From Ligustrum vulgare (Eukaryota; Streptophyta; Magnoliopsida; Lamiales; Oleaceae): DNA of 64,000 nt. The position numbers were made by a program, and so were the translations under genes. A model generated the notes under the pieces. The model made no database searches and was not told where the DNA came from. It saw only the letters and a list, made by a program, of their open reading frames with translations. The stretch lies in contig OY743172.1 in NCBI GenBank assembly GCA_963555705.1, positions 21,141,446 through 21,205,445 of the forward strand, read 5' to 3'. Shown here one piece after another: positions 36,061 to 46,317 of this stretch; positions within the stretch are counted from its first letter, which is position 1, and each line of letters begins with the position of its first letter.

Positions 36061-36589
36061 GCTAAATTAGAGACATGAAATATAAAGCAGGTATACCAAT
36101 TGGAGCACTAATCTTACCTATATGCTGTTTTCAGAATTCGATAATTGTTAGCGTCATACTGCTCAATGCTTCGCCTATTTTCAACTCGTTCCAGTGTAGC
36201 ATTGAAAGTCTTCAAACTATATTCCACCTAATAATTCCAAAATACATTTTCTACTTTTTGTTGTAGACAAAAGAATTTCATTGCAAAAAAAAAAAAAAAT
36301 GTTTTATAGAGTTAATACAACTGACTATATTTTTTATCTCCTTCCTTAATCTCTTGCTAACAATATTGTGATTTTGCAACTGTGGTTTCAGAAAAGTGTT
36401 CGTCCAAGCATGTATTTTCTCAGAACTTTTCATCTTTATTTATTTTCACTTGTGAAGCTTTAAAAAGTTCAAGAATCGGAGGTACACACAAAATTCAATA
36501 GCTACAAAATTAAAAATAATTTCTTGTTCAGATTATATAGATCTCAGCTTCATACCAACATTGTTTTTTGAAAATTTCATGTTGATTGA

Positions 36590-36860
36590 AAGGTGGACAT
36601 GAAGAAAATGATGACCCGTCTAGTAAGGGGAAAAAAACTTGAGTTTTTCGGCAGTGAGTCGGCAGCCTGGGGGAACTGACGAAGTCGACAACAAGGTGAA
36701 AGAAGTCTGCATCCATCTCGTTGATGGGTTCTGGTCGTCTGTGGCGGTTGGGTGGCCGGCCGATGTGTCTGAACTACCGGCATCCAGGCTTCTACAATTT
36801 CTAAGGGAATGTGTTCTGAGAATTTTCGCAGATACTAGCTCCAATTTTGACTGAAATGGC
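36590..36860 (+). other. gene-like, GC-richer island inside the inner MULE
   Basis: About 270 bp with clearly higher GC than its surroundings, open in more than one frame. It may be a captured host exon. No family is recognised and I do not call a gene. Confidence 0.3.
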
Positions 36861-37149
36861 TACCCAGAACAAAGTTAACTTAAAGTAAAATATCGCGGTA
36901 TTTTGCTTTCCAAAATCTTGTGAGAAACTGATGATTGTCAAGGACCTTGTCAACAGTCTTGTACAACCAGCAAAATCCAGAAAATAAATCACTTTTTGCA
37001 CTCTCTCTTTATCCTAAAAACACTTCCATCCTAAAAACACGTCCACCACCAACCTCTCTCCAACCCCACTACGCCCTATCTAAAATTAAAATCTTCATCC
37101 ACTATCTGTTAATCATTTTTTTGTTATAAATAAAATATATATATATATA

Positions 37150-40100
37150 TGTGTGAACAGTGGCGGAGCTAGGAATTATACAATGTTGGGGCAAAAAACT
37201 AGAGGGGTGGGGGGTGGAGGGGGGAGGCCCCCCTCCCGGGGGTTCGGGGGCGGAGCCCCCAAAATTTTTTTTTGACTAAGAGGATTGAAATCAACAATAT
37301 TGAGTACCAAATCTAATATAAGGAAAATCATAAATAATAATACATCAAAAATCCAATATATATAATCAAAATATAACTTGAATCACTATTACACTTGATC
37401 CCTACGTGTTTTCATACTTTGAAAACGACGTATAATTACATCATTATCGATTCTATCAAATAAATCTTTCTCGATATATACAATCAAACTATCATTCAAC
37501 CATTGATCTCCAATTCGATTGCGCAATCGAGTCTTAACGAGATTCATTGATGAAAATGCTCTCTCTACTGTAGCTGTTGCAACTGGAAGAATTAATGCCA
37601 ACGTCACAAGCCTATAGAGTAATGGATAAACTTCATGTTTTTTCTTCATCACCAACTTTTGTGAAAGATCACTAAGGCCTCGTAATCCGCTAAAATCTTC
37701 ATCGGTGCGCATATCCAAAATATAAGTTTCAAGTTGTTCATCAAGTGCCAAGAGATCTATTGGTGAAAAATCTTCGAGATAATATCCACCAAGTTGAATT
37801 AATCTTTTCTTGTCAAAAGCACAAAATGAATCATTTGGACACAAACATGCAACACAAAGACATAAGTCACTATTAACCTCAGAAAAACGATCATTCAATT
37901 CCTGAAGTTGCATATCAATGACGACATAAAAGAAATCCACGCGCAAATGATGTAAATTCGTCATTTCTTGATTGTTTCTTCGTGACCGACCTGGAGGTAT
38001 ATAAACATCATTCAAGTTAGGAACAACAATATCATGTGTCTGACAAAAAGAGCTAACCGCTTCCAAAAAAGAATCCCATCCATTGTCCCTCATTTCTTGA
38101 AGTCGTGCTTTACAAACTTTCACTAATCTCATAGCATTGACAATATCTTGATCCTTCTTTTGTAATGCCTTTGACAATTCGTCTGAAATTCCTAAGATCT
38201 TTTTCATGAGATGTAGTCTAAAGGCAAAGTCAAATGTTTGAATCAAGGTCAACAAATTAAGTGCTTCACCTCTTTTTCCAGCACTTGGAACATCATTAGC
38301 AATCATATCAATGACATCAATTATAGATGAAAACATACAAATCAAGCTAAGCACAGAACCATAGTGAGAACCCCAACGTGTGTCACCTGCGCGCTTAAGT
38401 GTAGTTTCTTGATTAAGGCCACGTCCACTAGATATTTCATCATGACTAAGAGCTTCCAGAACTTTGAGTCTTTGTTTCTCACGAAGAAGATCACAACGTT
38501 TAGCTGAACCTTCAACAACATTTACAACCTTATCAACCAAATCAAAGAACGCATCGATCTCCATATGCTTGTTTGCCACTCCTACAAGAGCTAGTTGAAG
38601 TTGATGAGCAAAACAATGAATGTAGAAAGCACTTGGATTCTCTTTCAAAATAAGCGCTTTCAAACCATTAAACTCCCCTTGCATATTACTAGCCCCGTCA
38701 TAGCCTTGACCTCTTAATCTAGATATACTTAAATTATATCTAGAAAACATACGATCAATAGCAACCTTAAGTGAGAGAGCCGTCGTGCTCGAAACATGCT
38801 CAATACCAACAAAACGTTCAACTACACAACCATTCTTGTCTACATAACGCAAAACAATAGACATTTGCTCCTTAACTGAGATGTCGCGAGATTCATCCAC
38901 AAGAATAGAAAATAAACCACCACCAATATTGTTCATAATAACATTGATAGTTTCAAAGGCAGCAGCACTTACAATATCTTTTTGAATGGTAGGTGATGTT
39001 AACTTGTGATTTTCTGGAGCATTCTTCAGTGCAACGGCATTAATCTCATCATTGTGATCACACAACCACTTCAATAATTCAAGAAAATTCCCTTGATTCC
39101 TTGAACCTTCAAATTCATCATGTCCTCGAAATGCTAGCCCTTGACGTAGAAGGAATTTAGCACAATCTATTGATGCACCCAAACGAATTTTGTAGTCACT
39201 CCGTTCTTGTTCTGACTTCTTCAAAAAAATAGATGAAATACTTTTCTTTTGATTCATGAAGGCTTCACATCTAATACGAGCTTTACTGTGTGCACTATTA
39301 TGATCTCCAACATGTTCTTGAAGAATGTGTAAGTGTTTCCAATTTGAAAACCCCCGCTTTACAAAGGTATCACTGCTACCGCGCTCACTGCTTGATTGGA
39401 AAAGGTAACAGGTGAAGCAAAATGCAGCATCTTTTTCTATGCTATATTCTAACCAAGAAGGGAATTTGTTAAACCAAGATGATTGAAAACGTCTCAATCC
39501 TGATTTTCCACATTGTTTTTGTGGAAAATCATGCTTGAGAGGCTGACAGGGACCTAACTGCAAGTATGCTCTTCGAACCATATCCCGATCATTAACATTA
39601 TATTCCATTATTGGAATTCGTAGTCCAGGATCTGTAGGAAGTTGTGCGACATCAATTTTATCCAAAATATCCGTTTCATCTTGAACGGCCTCACTGACAT
39701 TAGTACTATGTTCTTCACTAGACAAGGGGGCTTTCCTTTTCAAGTATTTGTCCATAATTCTGTGAATGTTATAAGATATCAAGCAACATAAAACATCAAC
39801 ATCTTAAATTCCTAGTAATAGTTTAATACACAGATTACAAATACATAGATTACACAAGAAACGAAATCAATGCAGAGCCACAATATTTAAAAGAAATCAA
39901 TGAAGAAATCAGTACAAATTATACAATATTTAAAAGAAATCAATACACAATATGCTTTAAACATTAATCTTGAAACTTAAAGAAATCAATACACAATATG
40001 CTTTAAACATTAATCTTGAAACTTAAAGAAATCAAATACTTAATTACCTAACAAAGAAATCAACAATATTAAGTTTGAATTTTGAAATGAAGCTTCATTA

Positions 40101-40506
40101 CCTCACAGTCACAGGCTCGGCGTCGGCGGACTGCGGGACTGGCACGAGAGAGTTTAGAGAATGCAGTGCGGTGGTTGCCAAAAACTGGTTGCCGACGTGA
40201 CGTGAGGAACTGGTTGCCGACCGCCGACGTGAGTAACGGAGTCTCTGCAGTCTGCAGAGATTGAAAGGCAGCGCCGCAGCCTAGCGGAGAAGAGGAATGG
40301 AAATTGCAGAGAAATTGGATGACTTGGGACTTGGGTTATTTACTTGGGTTTGGAAATTGGTAGATGTGGACAGTGGACCTGTGCTTTGGTATTGATTTGA
40401 ATGGGCCGAATTTATTTGGGTCTCTTTTTTTTTCAGTTTCAGATTCAAATATTGCTGGGTCATTTGACCCAGGCTGCCCTAATACAAATCCGCCACTGTG
40501 TGTGAA
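37150..40506 (-). mobile_element. hAT transposon, apparently full length, inserted in a Copia LTR
   Basis: TGTGTGAA occurs at 37150-37157 and 40499-40506, a perfect 8-bp duplication. The element (37158-40498, 3341 bp) begins CAGTGGCGGAGCTAGG and ends with the complement of CAGTGGCGGATTTG. It carries one long transposase ORF on the - strand. The subterminal region at about 37195-37265 is very G-rich then C-rich and can fold. Upstream of the ORF, a 54-bp tandem duplication (about 39928-40035) and a GC-rich promoter-like stretch (40105-40300) follow. Intact ends plus an intact ORF suggest a recent, perhaps still active copy. Confidence 0.93.
37389..39755 (-). CDS. hAT family transposase (TTF-type zinc finger, hAT dimerisation domain)
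   Basis: 788 residues from the ATG at 39753-39755 (MDKYLKRKAPLSSEE); the frame is open nine codons further upstream but without an ATG. Domains: TTF-type zinc finger (about 80-170, with FPSWLEYSIEKDAAFCFTCY), DUF4371-like RNase-H core (about 170-400, with FSILVDESRDISVKEQMSIV and GQGYDGASNMQGEFNGLKA), and C-terminal hAT dimerisation region (about 690-760, with ALILPVATATVERAFSSMN). Known family: plant zinc-finger MYM/52 kDa repressor-like hAT transposases, usually 750-800 residues and intronless, as here. The first catalytic Asp (ILVDES) and the Glu (ATVERAFS) are present. No frame break was seen. Confidence 0.93.
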   Translation of the reverse strand: MDKYLKRKAPLSSEEHSTNVSEAVQDETDILDKIDVAQLPTDPGLRIPIMEYNVNDRDMVRRAYLQLGPCQPLKHDFPQKQCGKSGLRRFQSSWFNKFPSWLEYSIEKDAAFCFTCYLFQSSSERGSSDTFVKRGFSNWKHLHILQEHVGDHNSAHSKARIRCEAFMNQKKSISSIFLKKSEQERSDYKIRLGASIDCAKFLLRQGLAFRGHDEFEGSRNQGNFLELLKWLCDHNDEINAVALKNAPENHKLTSPTIQKDIVSAAAFETINVIMNNIGGGLFSILVDESRDISVKEQMSIVLRYVDKNGCVVERFVGIEHVSSTTALSLKVAIDRMFSRYNLSISRLRGQGYDGASNMQGEFNGLKALILKENPSAFYIHCFAHQLQLALVGVANKHMEIDAFFDLVDKVVNVVEGSAKRCDLLREKQRLKVLEALSHDEISSGRGLNQETTLKRAGDTRWGSHYGSVLSLICMFSSIIDVIDMIANDVPSAGKRGEALNLLTLIQTFDFAFRLHLMKKILGISDELSKALQKKDQDIVNAMRLVKVCKARLQEMRDNGWDSFLEAVSSFCQTHDIVVPNLNDVYIPPGRSRRNNQEMTNLHHLRVDFFYVVIDMQLQELNDRFSEVNSDLCLCVACLCPNDSFCAFDKKRLIQLGGYYLEDFSPIDLLALDEQLETYILDMRTDEDFSGLRGLSDLSQKLVMKKKHEVYPLLYRLVTLALILPVATATVERAFSSMNLVKTRLRNRIGDQWLNDSLIVYIEKDLFDRIDNDVIIRRFQSMKTRRDQV

Positions 40507-40915
40507 TGACATTATCATTATACCATGTAAACTTTATATATTACGATGGTGTCATTGTTCCCTCCTATAAATAGGAGTCATTTCATTTCATTAGAAACAT
40601 TCCCAATGAGAAGTTCTCTCTTATTCTTTCTATTGTTTTACAACACGTTATCAGCACGAGTCTCTAGCCATTGAGTAATACAACGGGAGTATGCTCTATA
40701 CTTGCATCTAAATGATGAACCTCTGTATCAGAAACTTGATTATTACTAGATAAATTAGCAGCTATTCCATCACCTCAAAAACTGCCAAACCAAGAGAATT
40801 AATAGAAAATCTCTTTAAAGAGTTGAAATTCCAAGAATTTTCAAACCATGTTCTCTGCAGAAAATAAACACAAACACCAATTTTGTGGTGGCTTTTTCTG
40901 AGGGTTTTTGGTGTT

Positions 40916-41495
40916 ATGAGTAGTCAACTACAAGGTTATAATAATTCTTGTAGTGAAGCTTGCTTAGGATCTGATCGATTAGTTGCTCCATTAATGGCAA
41001 GAAGACCAATCAAGAACTAGGAGTATTAATGAAGCGGGATCGAATTCAAAAGATGTTCAACAAGAGAAAGATGAAGGGTGGCTTCAACTGAGTATTGGCG
41101 GTTACACGGGTCGTGAGAACAAGAAAGATCGGGCGTATCAAAGTCCTCGAATAGGCGATCATCGCTCAGTCAAACTCGAGCTTCTTCCAAGTAGTACCGG
41201 TACTAGTACTTCACAAATTCGGCCATTAGCAGCCCCTATGCTTAATGTATCAGAATTCGCAGCTCCTAGGCCGGTGCCGGTTATGAATCAGAATTTCTCC
41301 ACCAGCTCCGCCGCTGATCATGGAACCTTATTTTTCTTGCAACACCCGGGAACAAGTTCAACTTTCCCTTATCATCAAGAGATTAACTGGGCGTATCGGC
41401 CCTACTTAAGAATCAAAGACGGAAAGATGACAATTCGATTGGTCAAGAAATATCTGGTTAATAAGCTTAGACTAGAAAACGAATCAGAGGATTAA
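40916..41495 (+). pseudogene. captured host-gene fragment, RAWUL-like, possibly LAX PANICLE 2-like
   Basis: Begins MSSQLQGYNNSCSEACLGSD at 40916. After a one-base frameshift near 40997 it continues in a second frame with NEAGSNSKDVQQEKDEGWLQ, then LELLPSSTGTSTSQIRPLAA, and closes with YLRIKDGKMTIRLVKKYLVN and a stop at 41493-41495. The last block resembles RAWUL/Polycomb-type ubiquitin-like folds, and the layout resembles plant LAX PANICLE 2-like regulators, but that name is a guess. It lacks the rest of the RAWUL domain. It lies just inside the Copia-like 5' LTR and in the same orientation, as expected for an mRNA piece picked up by reverse transcription. Confidence 0.45.
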
Positions 41496-42367
41496 CATGG
41501 AGGAAACCACGAAGAGGCTACTGTCATGATTTTACATCCAAGCAACAAAGAATAAAGTATATTAAATCCGGTAATGGGAAATTGGTGGAATTGGAATGCC
41601 AGCCGACAAAATTACTTTTCCAACTAATAATGCGGTCATGGATTAAAGCTAGCCAATTGATGAAAAAGGTAAGTTTTACTTTTGCCATATATTCTCAACA
41701 CTATCAATTGAATAAATTAAATAATTTACACGATATAAAAAATAGTAAAATGAGACTTATTAAATATATATTAATCAAGGTATCAATACTAAAGTTAGAA
41801 AATATTTTATCAAATGATACCAGAAGTTATCATTACCAAAAAGTTGGTAAATGTTGATAAAAATATTTTATTCAATGGTACCAGAAGTTACCAATATCTA
41901 TATTTGAATGGGTGGATGAAAATTATTCAACAAGAGAATGTTGATGTATGATAAGATAATATCACATGATAGCACGGATATGGCTAATGTGAAAATAATC
42001 TCATCAGTATTATGAGATAAATATTAGATGATAAATATCTGGAAAAGTTCTTGCACGAGCACTTATGTATTCTAGAAGAAGTACATATTTACTCCAGAAG
42101 AAGTAAAAATTATCATCTAAACATACTGAAATGATATTATTATTATTGCTCCTGAAGAAGTATAAACGAGTCATACATGCAAAATACAAAAGGGGGAAAC
42201 ATTTATGATCCTCAAAATTAGAGATGTGTTTCGGGAGTAGCCGTATCCTACCACCTCTGATCTTTTGAGGAAATAAAGAAAAATGTGTGTTTCAAGAGTA
42301 ATAATACTCCGTATTCTACCACCACCTATTCTAGGGTTCACAAAGATAAATTTACATTAAACGAACT

Positions 42368-43027
42368 CTATTTTCGCTTGATTCCCCTTCCTTGCGACCA
42401 ATCTATCTTAACTCCTGCTGGATCTTGTATTGGAATATATGATTGCAACTTATCCAGCAGTTCCTCGATAATAGGAGCAGAAATAAGGATTCTCCTAGAA
42501 AATGGAGAGATGAATCCCTGTTCCACAGCATAATCAAGAAATATTAACAAACCATCAAAGAAATTGTTAATATTTAAAAGCCCAATAGGATTGGTATGGA
42601 GATCTAATTGAGCCCATGAGGTAATATTAAGAATTTCTTCTAAAGTACCAAAACCTCCGGGCAGGGCTATAAAGACATCAGAACCATATAACATACAAGT
42701 TATGCGTTCATGGATAGATAATGTTTGTACTTCATGCCCTCGTGTTTTGCCTGCGATATCAACTAAAGGAACGGGTATAACACCTATCACTCTTGATTTC
42801 TCTGCTTGAGCGGATTGTGAAACACAACCCATCAATCCACTGCTGCCCCCTCCATATACTAGATTGATACATTTCTCTCCCAACTTCTTTCCTAAATCCA
42901 CGGCTGCTTCTAGATACCCAAAACCTTTTCCTACTTTTGATCCACAAAATACACAGATAGTTTTGATCCTTCCATCGAGAGAATAAGGAAGGAAAAACTT
43001 ATGAGAAAATGATATTTTGTGATGCAT
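42368..43027 (-). CDS. LOG-like lysine-decarboxylase-fold protein, intronless copy inside a retroelement
   Basis: LOG enzymes release active cytokinin bases from nucleoside monophosphates in the cytosol. This 219-residue ORF keeps the Rossmann start ICVFCGSKVGKG, the GGGSSGLMG loop (usually GGGSVGLMG) and the signature PGGFGTLEE (about residues 124-132), then AQLDLHTNPIGLLN and RRILISAPIIEELLDKLQSY, with a tail like the DPAGVKIDWS end of some LOG-like proteins. The Arg-Lys pair normally found before the signature (in HERKAEM-type words) reads HERITCM here, so Lys is replaced. Plant LOG genes usually have several introns; this one has none and sits antisense inside the Copia-like element. It is probably a captured retrocopy; activity is doubtful but the frame is intact. 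Confidence 0.75.
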   Translation of the reverse strand: MHHKISFSHKFFLPYSLDGRIKTICVFCGSKVGKGFGYLEAAVDLGKKLGEKCINLVYGGGSSGLMGCVSQSAQAEKSRVIGVIPVPLVDIAGKTRGHEVQTLSIHERITCMLYGSDVFIALPGGFGTLEEILNITSWAQLDLHTNPIGLLNINNFFDGLLIFLDYAVEQGFISPFSRRILISAPIIEELLDKLQSYIPIQDPAGVKIDWSQGRGIKRK

Positions 43028-43226
43028 AAACTGTGAAAATTATTGGCCTTTTAAACTTGAAAAACTTTACTATTTACTGCTCGTATTTCGAAAAAGTTAC
43101 TTTTGACAAAATCACCCTACTCACCTTTCGGTGATTTAATATTTTTAATCAGCCTTTATCAAAACTCGTGAAAGGAAACAGAAAAATATTTTATATTTGC
43201 ATATATATCAAATGATTTACCTTGTA

Positions 43227-43772
43227 TTAATGCTGCATAACCAAAACATCATTGTTTATAACAGCCTGGAAAACAGAATATTTTGCTATTATATTTTTGA
43301 GACTATAACGCTCTTTATCGTTGATAAATTTAGCCCATAAAGATAGTAGCTCACACTGCACATACCCACTAGGGTGCGTCTCAAGAGTCAATCGGATATC
43401 ATCCAATGACTCCTTACTCAGTCCGCCCTTAATGAAGTCTATCTTATCATCTCGATTTATGGATGAATATCCTATTGATTTACAACGGGTATCACATGTC
43501 CATCGAGCACATTTGTAGCAACTATTTAATCTTTTTGCTCTTCGCTTCTTTGCAAAAGTACTCTTACCTAAGCCATGCTTGTGCTTAGAAAATGAATTTG
43601 GTAATTCACAAGCTAATCGAACTTGTGCTTCGATCAACCAGCGAACATCTTCTGGGATGCCATGATCCATCAGCAACCTCAATCTTTCGAGCCTAATTCG
43701 ATAAATTTTTCTCAAATCATTTACTGGAAGATTGGAATAATATTTGCGAATATTTGAAAGTATGATATCCAT
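43227..43772 (-). CDS. unrecognised protein with a Cys cluster, carried by the Copia-like element
   Basis: 181 residues from the ATG at 43770-43772 (the frame is open 12 more codons upstream to a stop, without ATG). N-terminal half: helical and basic (NLPVNDLRKIYRIRLERLRL, then LMDHGIPEDVRWLIEAQVRL). Middle: KKRRAKRLNSCYKCARWTCD followed by TRCK, four Cys spaced C-x2-C-x4-C-x3-C, possibly zinc-binding. C-terminal half: LSKESLDDIRLTLETHPSGY and CELLSLWAKF. It lies 200 bp upstream of the LOG-like ORF on the same strand. I do not recognise the family. An intact frame of this length with biased composition suggests a real, recently captured coding sequence. Confidence 0.55.
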   Translation of the reverse strand: MDIILSNIRKYYSNLPVNDLRKIYRIRLERLRLLMDHGIPEDVRWLIEAQVRLACELPNSFSKHKHGLGKSTFAKKRRAKRLNSCYKCARWTCDTRCKSIGYSSINRDDKIDFIKGGLSKESLDDIRLTLETHPSGYVQCELLSLWAKFINDKERYSLKNIIAKYSVFQAVINNDVLVMQH

Positions 43773-43799
43773 TTTTGATGGATCTAGCCTTCTTCCCAA

Positions 43800-45640
43800 A
43801 TGATCTATTTAAATGCATTATTTAACGCGTAAAAGAGCGGTGGCTCCGCGTGTCAGTGATATCGATTCCATCAAGAAATAATGGAATAAATTATTGAAAA
43901 GGTGGGAACAATGAGATAATGCGTCATTACCTTTTTCGATATAAGGGAAGATTTGGAAACAAGATTGAGATATTTTCTTGGATATTGTACCTGATTTTTT
44001 CAGTATACTAAAAGTAATAAAGGTATACTGATTTGAATTATACAGAAATACGTACTGATGAAATGAATACTGTATTGAACCAGAAGTTCATACATATGTA
44101 CAAGTGAAATATCTTGCTGAACCAGAAGTTCTATAATGATTGGTTATAATCAAATTCAATAATGAGATTTATTGAGAATGAAAAATGACATTCATTAAAG
44201 AACCAAAAGATTGTTATTATTGCTGCTTGTTCTCAAAAGCAAATTAATTATCTCACTAAGAAAATGAATGACTGATTATTTGCTCAAGTAATGATATGAG
44301 ATAATAGAATATTATATTGCTAATGGTTTAGCAGATTAAAAGCCTCAAATTATTTGCTATGAGAACAACTTGAATATAAATATTTCTTATGCAGCAATAT
44401 TCTACATACAAATATGTCAATACGATGAGATAAAGATTTGCTTGTGAAGCTTTATGATTTGTGAAAGTGCGATTATATCTCTAAAAGAATGACATGTGTT
44501 ATGGCATTTTAGCCGATTGATAATATTTGTGAACATTATGAGGAAAACACGTCTGAAGCGTAATTATGCCCGAAGCATAATGATTATCGATTCCAAAAAT
44601 AAATATCTCTTGAATTATTAAGATGATCCCTTTGAGGCTAAATACTCATGGTGAGTAAAAAGGACATAATTAAATGTAAGAGATTCAGGTACCTGATGAA
44701 AGAACATATAAAGAGATCTCTTTATGTTATATTGAGTTGAAATAGAATCGATGAATAAGTCGACTGCATACATAAACAACCCTCTTATGAAAATGAGGTT
44801 GATGAAATTATAATACTTTGGCCAAGTATATAACCCCAATGTAGGGATTATTGTTCAAGGACCTGAAGTTCAAATGCTTAAATGTGTAAAGCCAGTAATT
44901 ATATGTACAAATGAAAAATATTACACAGTCGTAAAAGACAAATCGTTGAGCGCAAAATTTTTCATTGAACTGGCATGACATATGGTGGATAGACTATAGT
45001 CTAAATCACTAGCTTGAGCTCTTTGATATACCAATGAGTAAGATCAAAATGTATGATTCTCATCTCGGTACTTTGAGAGTATTCTTTGATGTACCAGTTG
45101 ATCGCGGTACGTTGGAATTTCAAGTAAAATGATTGTAGATTATATGTCAAAATTGATATCTATTTCAATGATTGATTATGCTTCTGCAAATTAGAAATTG
45201 CAGTTTATAAAGTACAAGAACGTACATGTATAAATCATTGAAAAATTCAATATGCCCAGATTAGTATCACTATAGAATGATACAAATGACTCCATGATAT
45301 AATATGTTGAAAGTAAAATTGGAGTGTACTATTTATGACATCTGGGAAATTGATTATTCACTAGAAGTGAATATAAAAATGAATATGTTTAATTATTCAC
45401 CAGAAGTGAATTCTAGATTTGATTATTCACCAGAAGTGAATTCTAAATTTGATTATTCACGAGAAGTGAAAGATGCAATCGACAAATTAGTACAACATTT
45501 CTTAATATAGCATGTTATAACATCATAAATGAGCTATGAACGATGTATATAAAGCTCGTCATGAATGATATGTTTGATGAAAAGATACGAGATTGCATCA
45601 ATATACTTGTGATATTCCATGAAAAGGAATAAATACGCGT
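43800..45640 (+). other. decayed internal region of the Copia-like element
   Basis: Nearly 2 kb without an intact gene. Word use and the later 3' array fit a mutated Copia pol region, but no RT or integrase motif can be read with confidence. It includes the AACCAGAAGTT and TTCACCAGAAGTGAA hairpins. Confidence 0.45.
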
Positions 45641-46317
45641 TGCACTCTTTTTTCCTTAACTGAGATTTTATCCCACAAGGTTTTCCTAGCAAGATTTTTA
45701 ATGAGGCAACATTTGAGACGTATTGATGAAAATGAGAATAATGTACTCTTTTTCCCTTCGCTGAGGTTTTGTCCCACGGGATTTTCCTAGCAAGGTTTTT
45801 GAGGCATCATCATAGCTATCAACAAGCTATAATTCAGCAACACATTGTTATACTGGAATGATATCAACAAATGAAGAAAATTATACACATCTTATGAAGA
45901 ATGTTATGATATCGGTACACACAAGAAGATTTTCATATATACATATTCCAGACGAAAGATGATATCATTATTCAAAAGGTTCATGAATACTTGATTACAC
46001 ACTTCAGGGGGAGAATCATGCTGTACTTTTTTTTCCTTCGTCCAGATTTTGTCGTACTAGGTTTTCCTGACAAGGTTTTAACGAGCCAGTAGCTGTACTC
46101 TTTTTCCTTGGTTCAGATTTTATCCCACTGGGTTTTACTGACAAGGTTTTAATGAGGCAGCACTTCAGAACTTCAAGATTCAGTACATGATTTGTTCTAC
46201 TCGAACGTTAGACTCAATGATTCACCATGGCCAACATCAGGGGGAGCTCCTGTACTCTTTTTCCTTCCCTCAAGTTTTATCCCACTGAGTTTTCTTAGCA
46301 AGGTTTTAACGAGGCAT
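45641..46317 (+). repeat. five copies of a 65-70 bp repeat before the 3' LTR
   Basis: Copies at about 45641-45710, 45741-45806, 46020-46090, 46093-46160 and 46250-46317. Each reads approximately CTCTTTTTCCTT, then TTTTATCCCACTGGGTTTTC, then GCAAGGTTTTAACGAGGCA. The same block is common between pol and the 3' LTR of plant Copia elements (established pattern), which supports the Copia assignment. Confidence 0.8.

Larger units (their letters stand above)
33528..36987. mobile_element. inner Mutator-like element with perfect 9-bp target duplication
   Basis: AGAAAATAA occurs at 33528-33536 and 36979-36987. The element (33537-36978, 3442 bp) starts GGATTTTGCTAATTGTACAA and ends with the complement of GGATTTTGCTGGTTGTACAA. 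The match continues inward as TGTTGACAAGGTCCTTGACA on both sides, so the terminal inverted repeats are about 45 bp. It holds no transposase, so it is non-autonomous. Some stretches (34499-34666, 36590-36850) look gene-like and could be captured sequence (Pack-MULE). Confidence 0.88.
41810..45475 (+). repeat. family of small hairpins with a constant CAGAAG-type loop
   Basis: At least nine short palindromes share the loop CCAGAA(G) or a close variant while their stems differ. Positions and stems: 41816-41831 GATA/TATC; 41877-41892 GGTA/TACC; 42065-42086 ATGTA/TACAT; 42088-42107 TTTACT/AGTAAA; 44076-44090 TGAAC/GTTCA; 44119-44131 GAAC/GTTC; 45356-45372, 45395-45411 and 45425-45441 ATTCAC/GTGAAT; 45456-45470 TTCAC/GTGAA. 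The last three are spaced by 30 bp. They lie in the decayed internal region of the Copia-like element. Confidence 0.7.
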
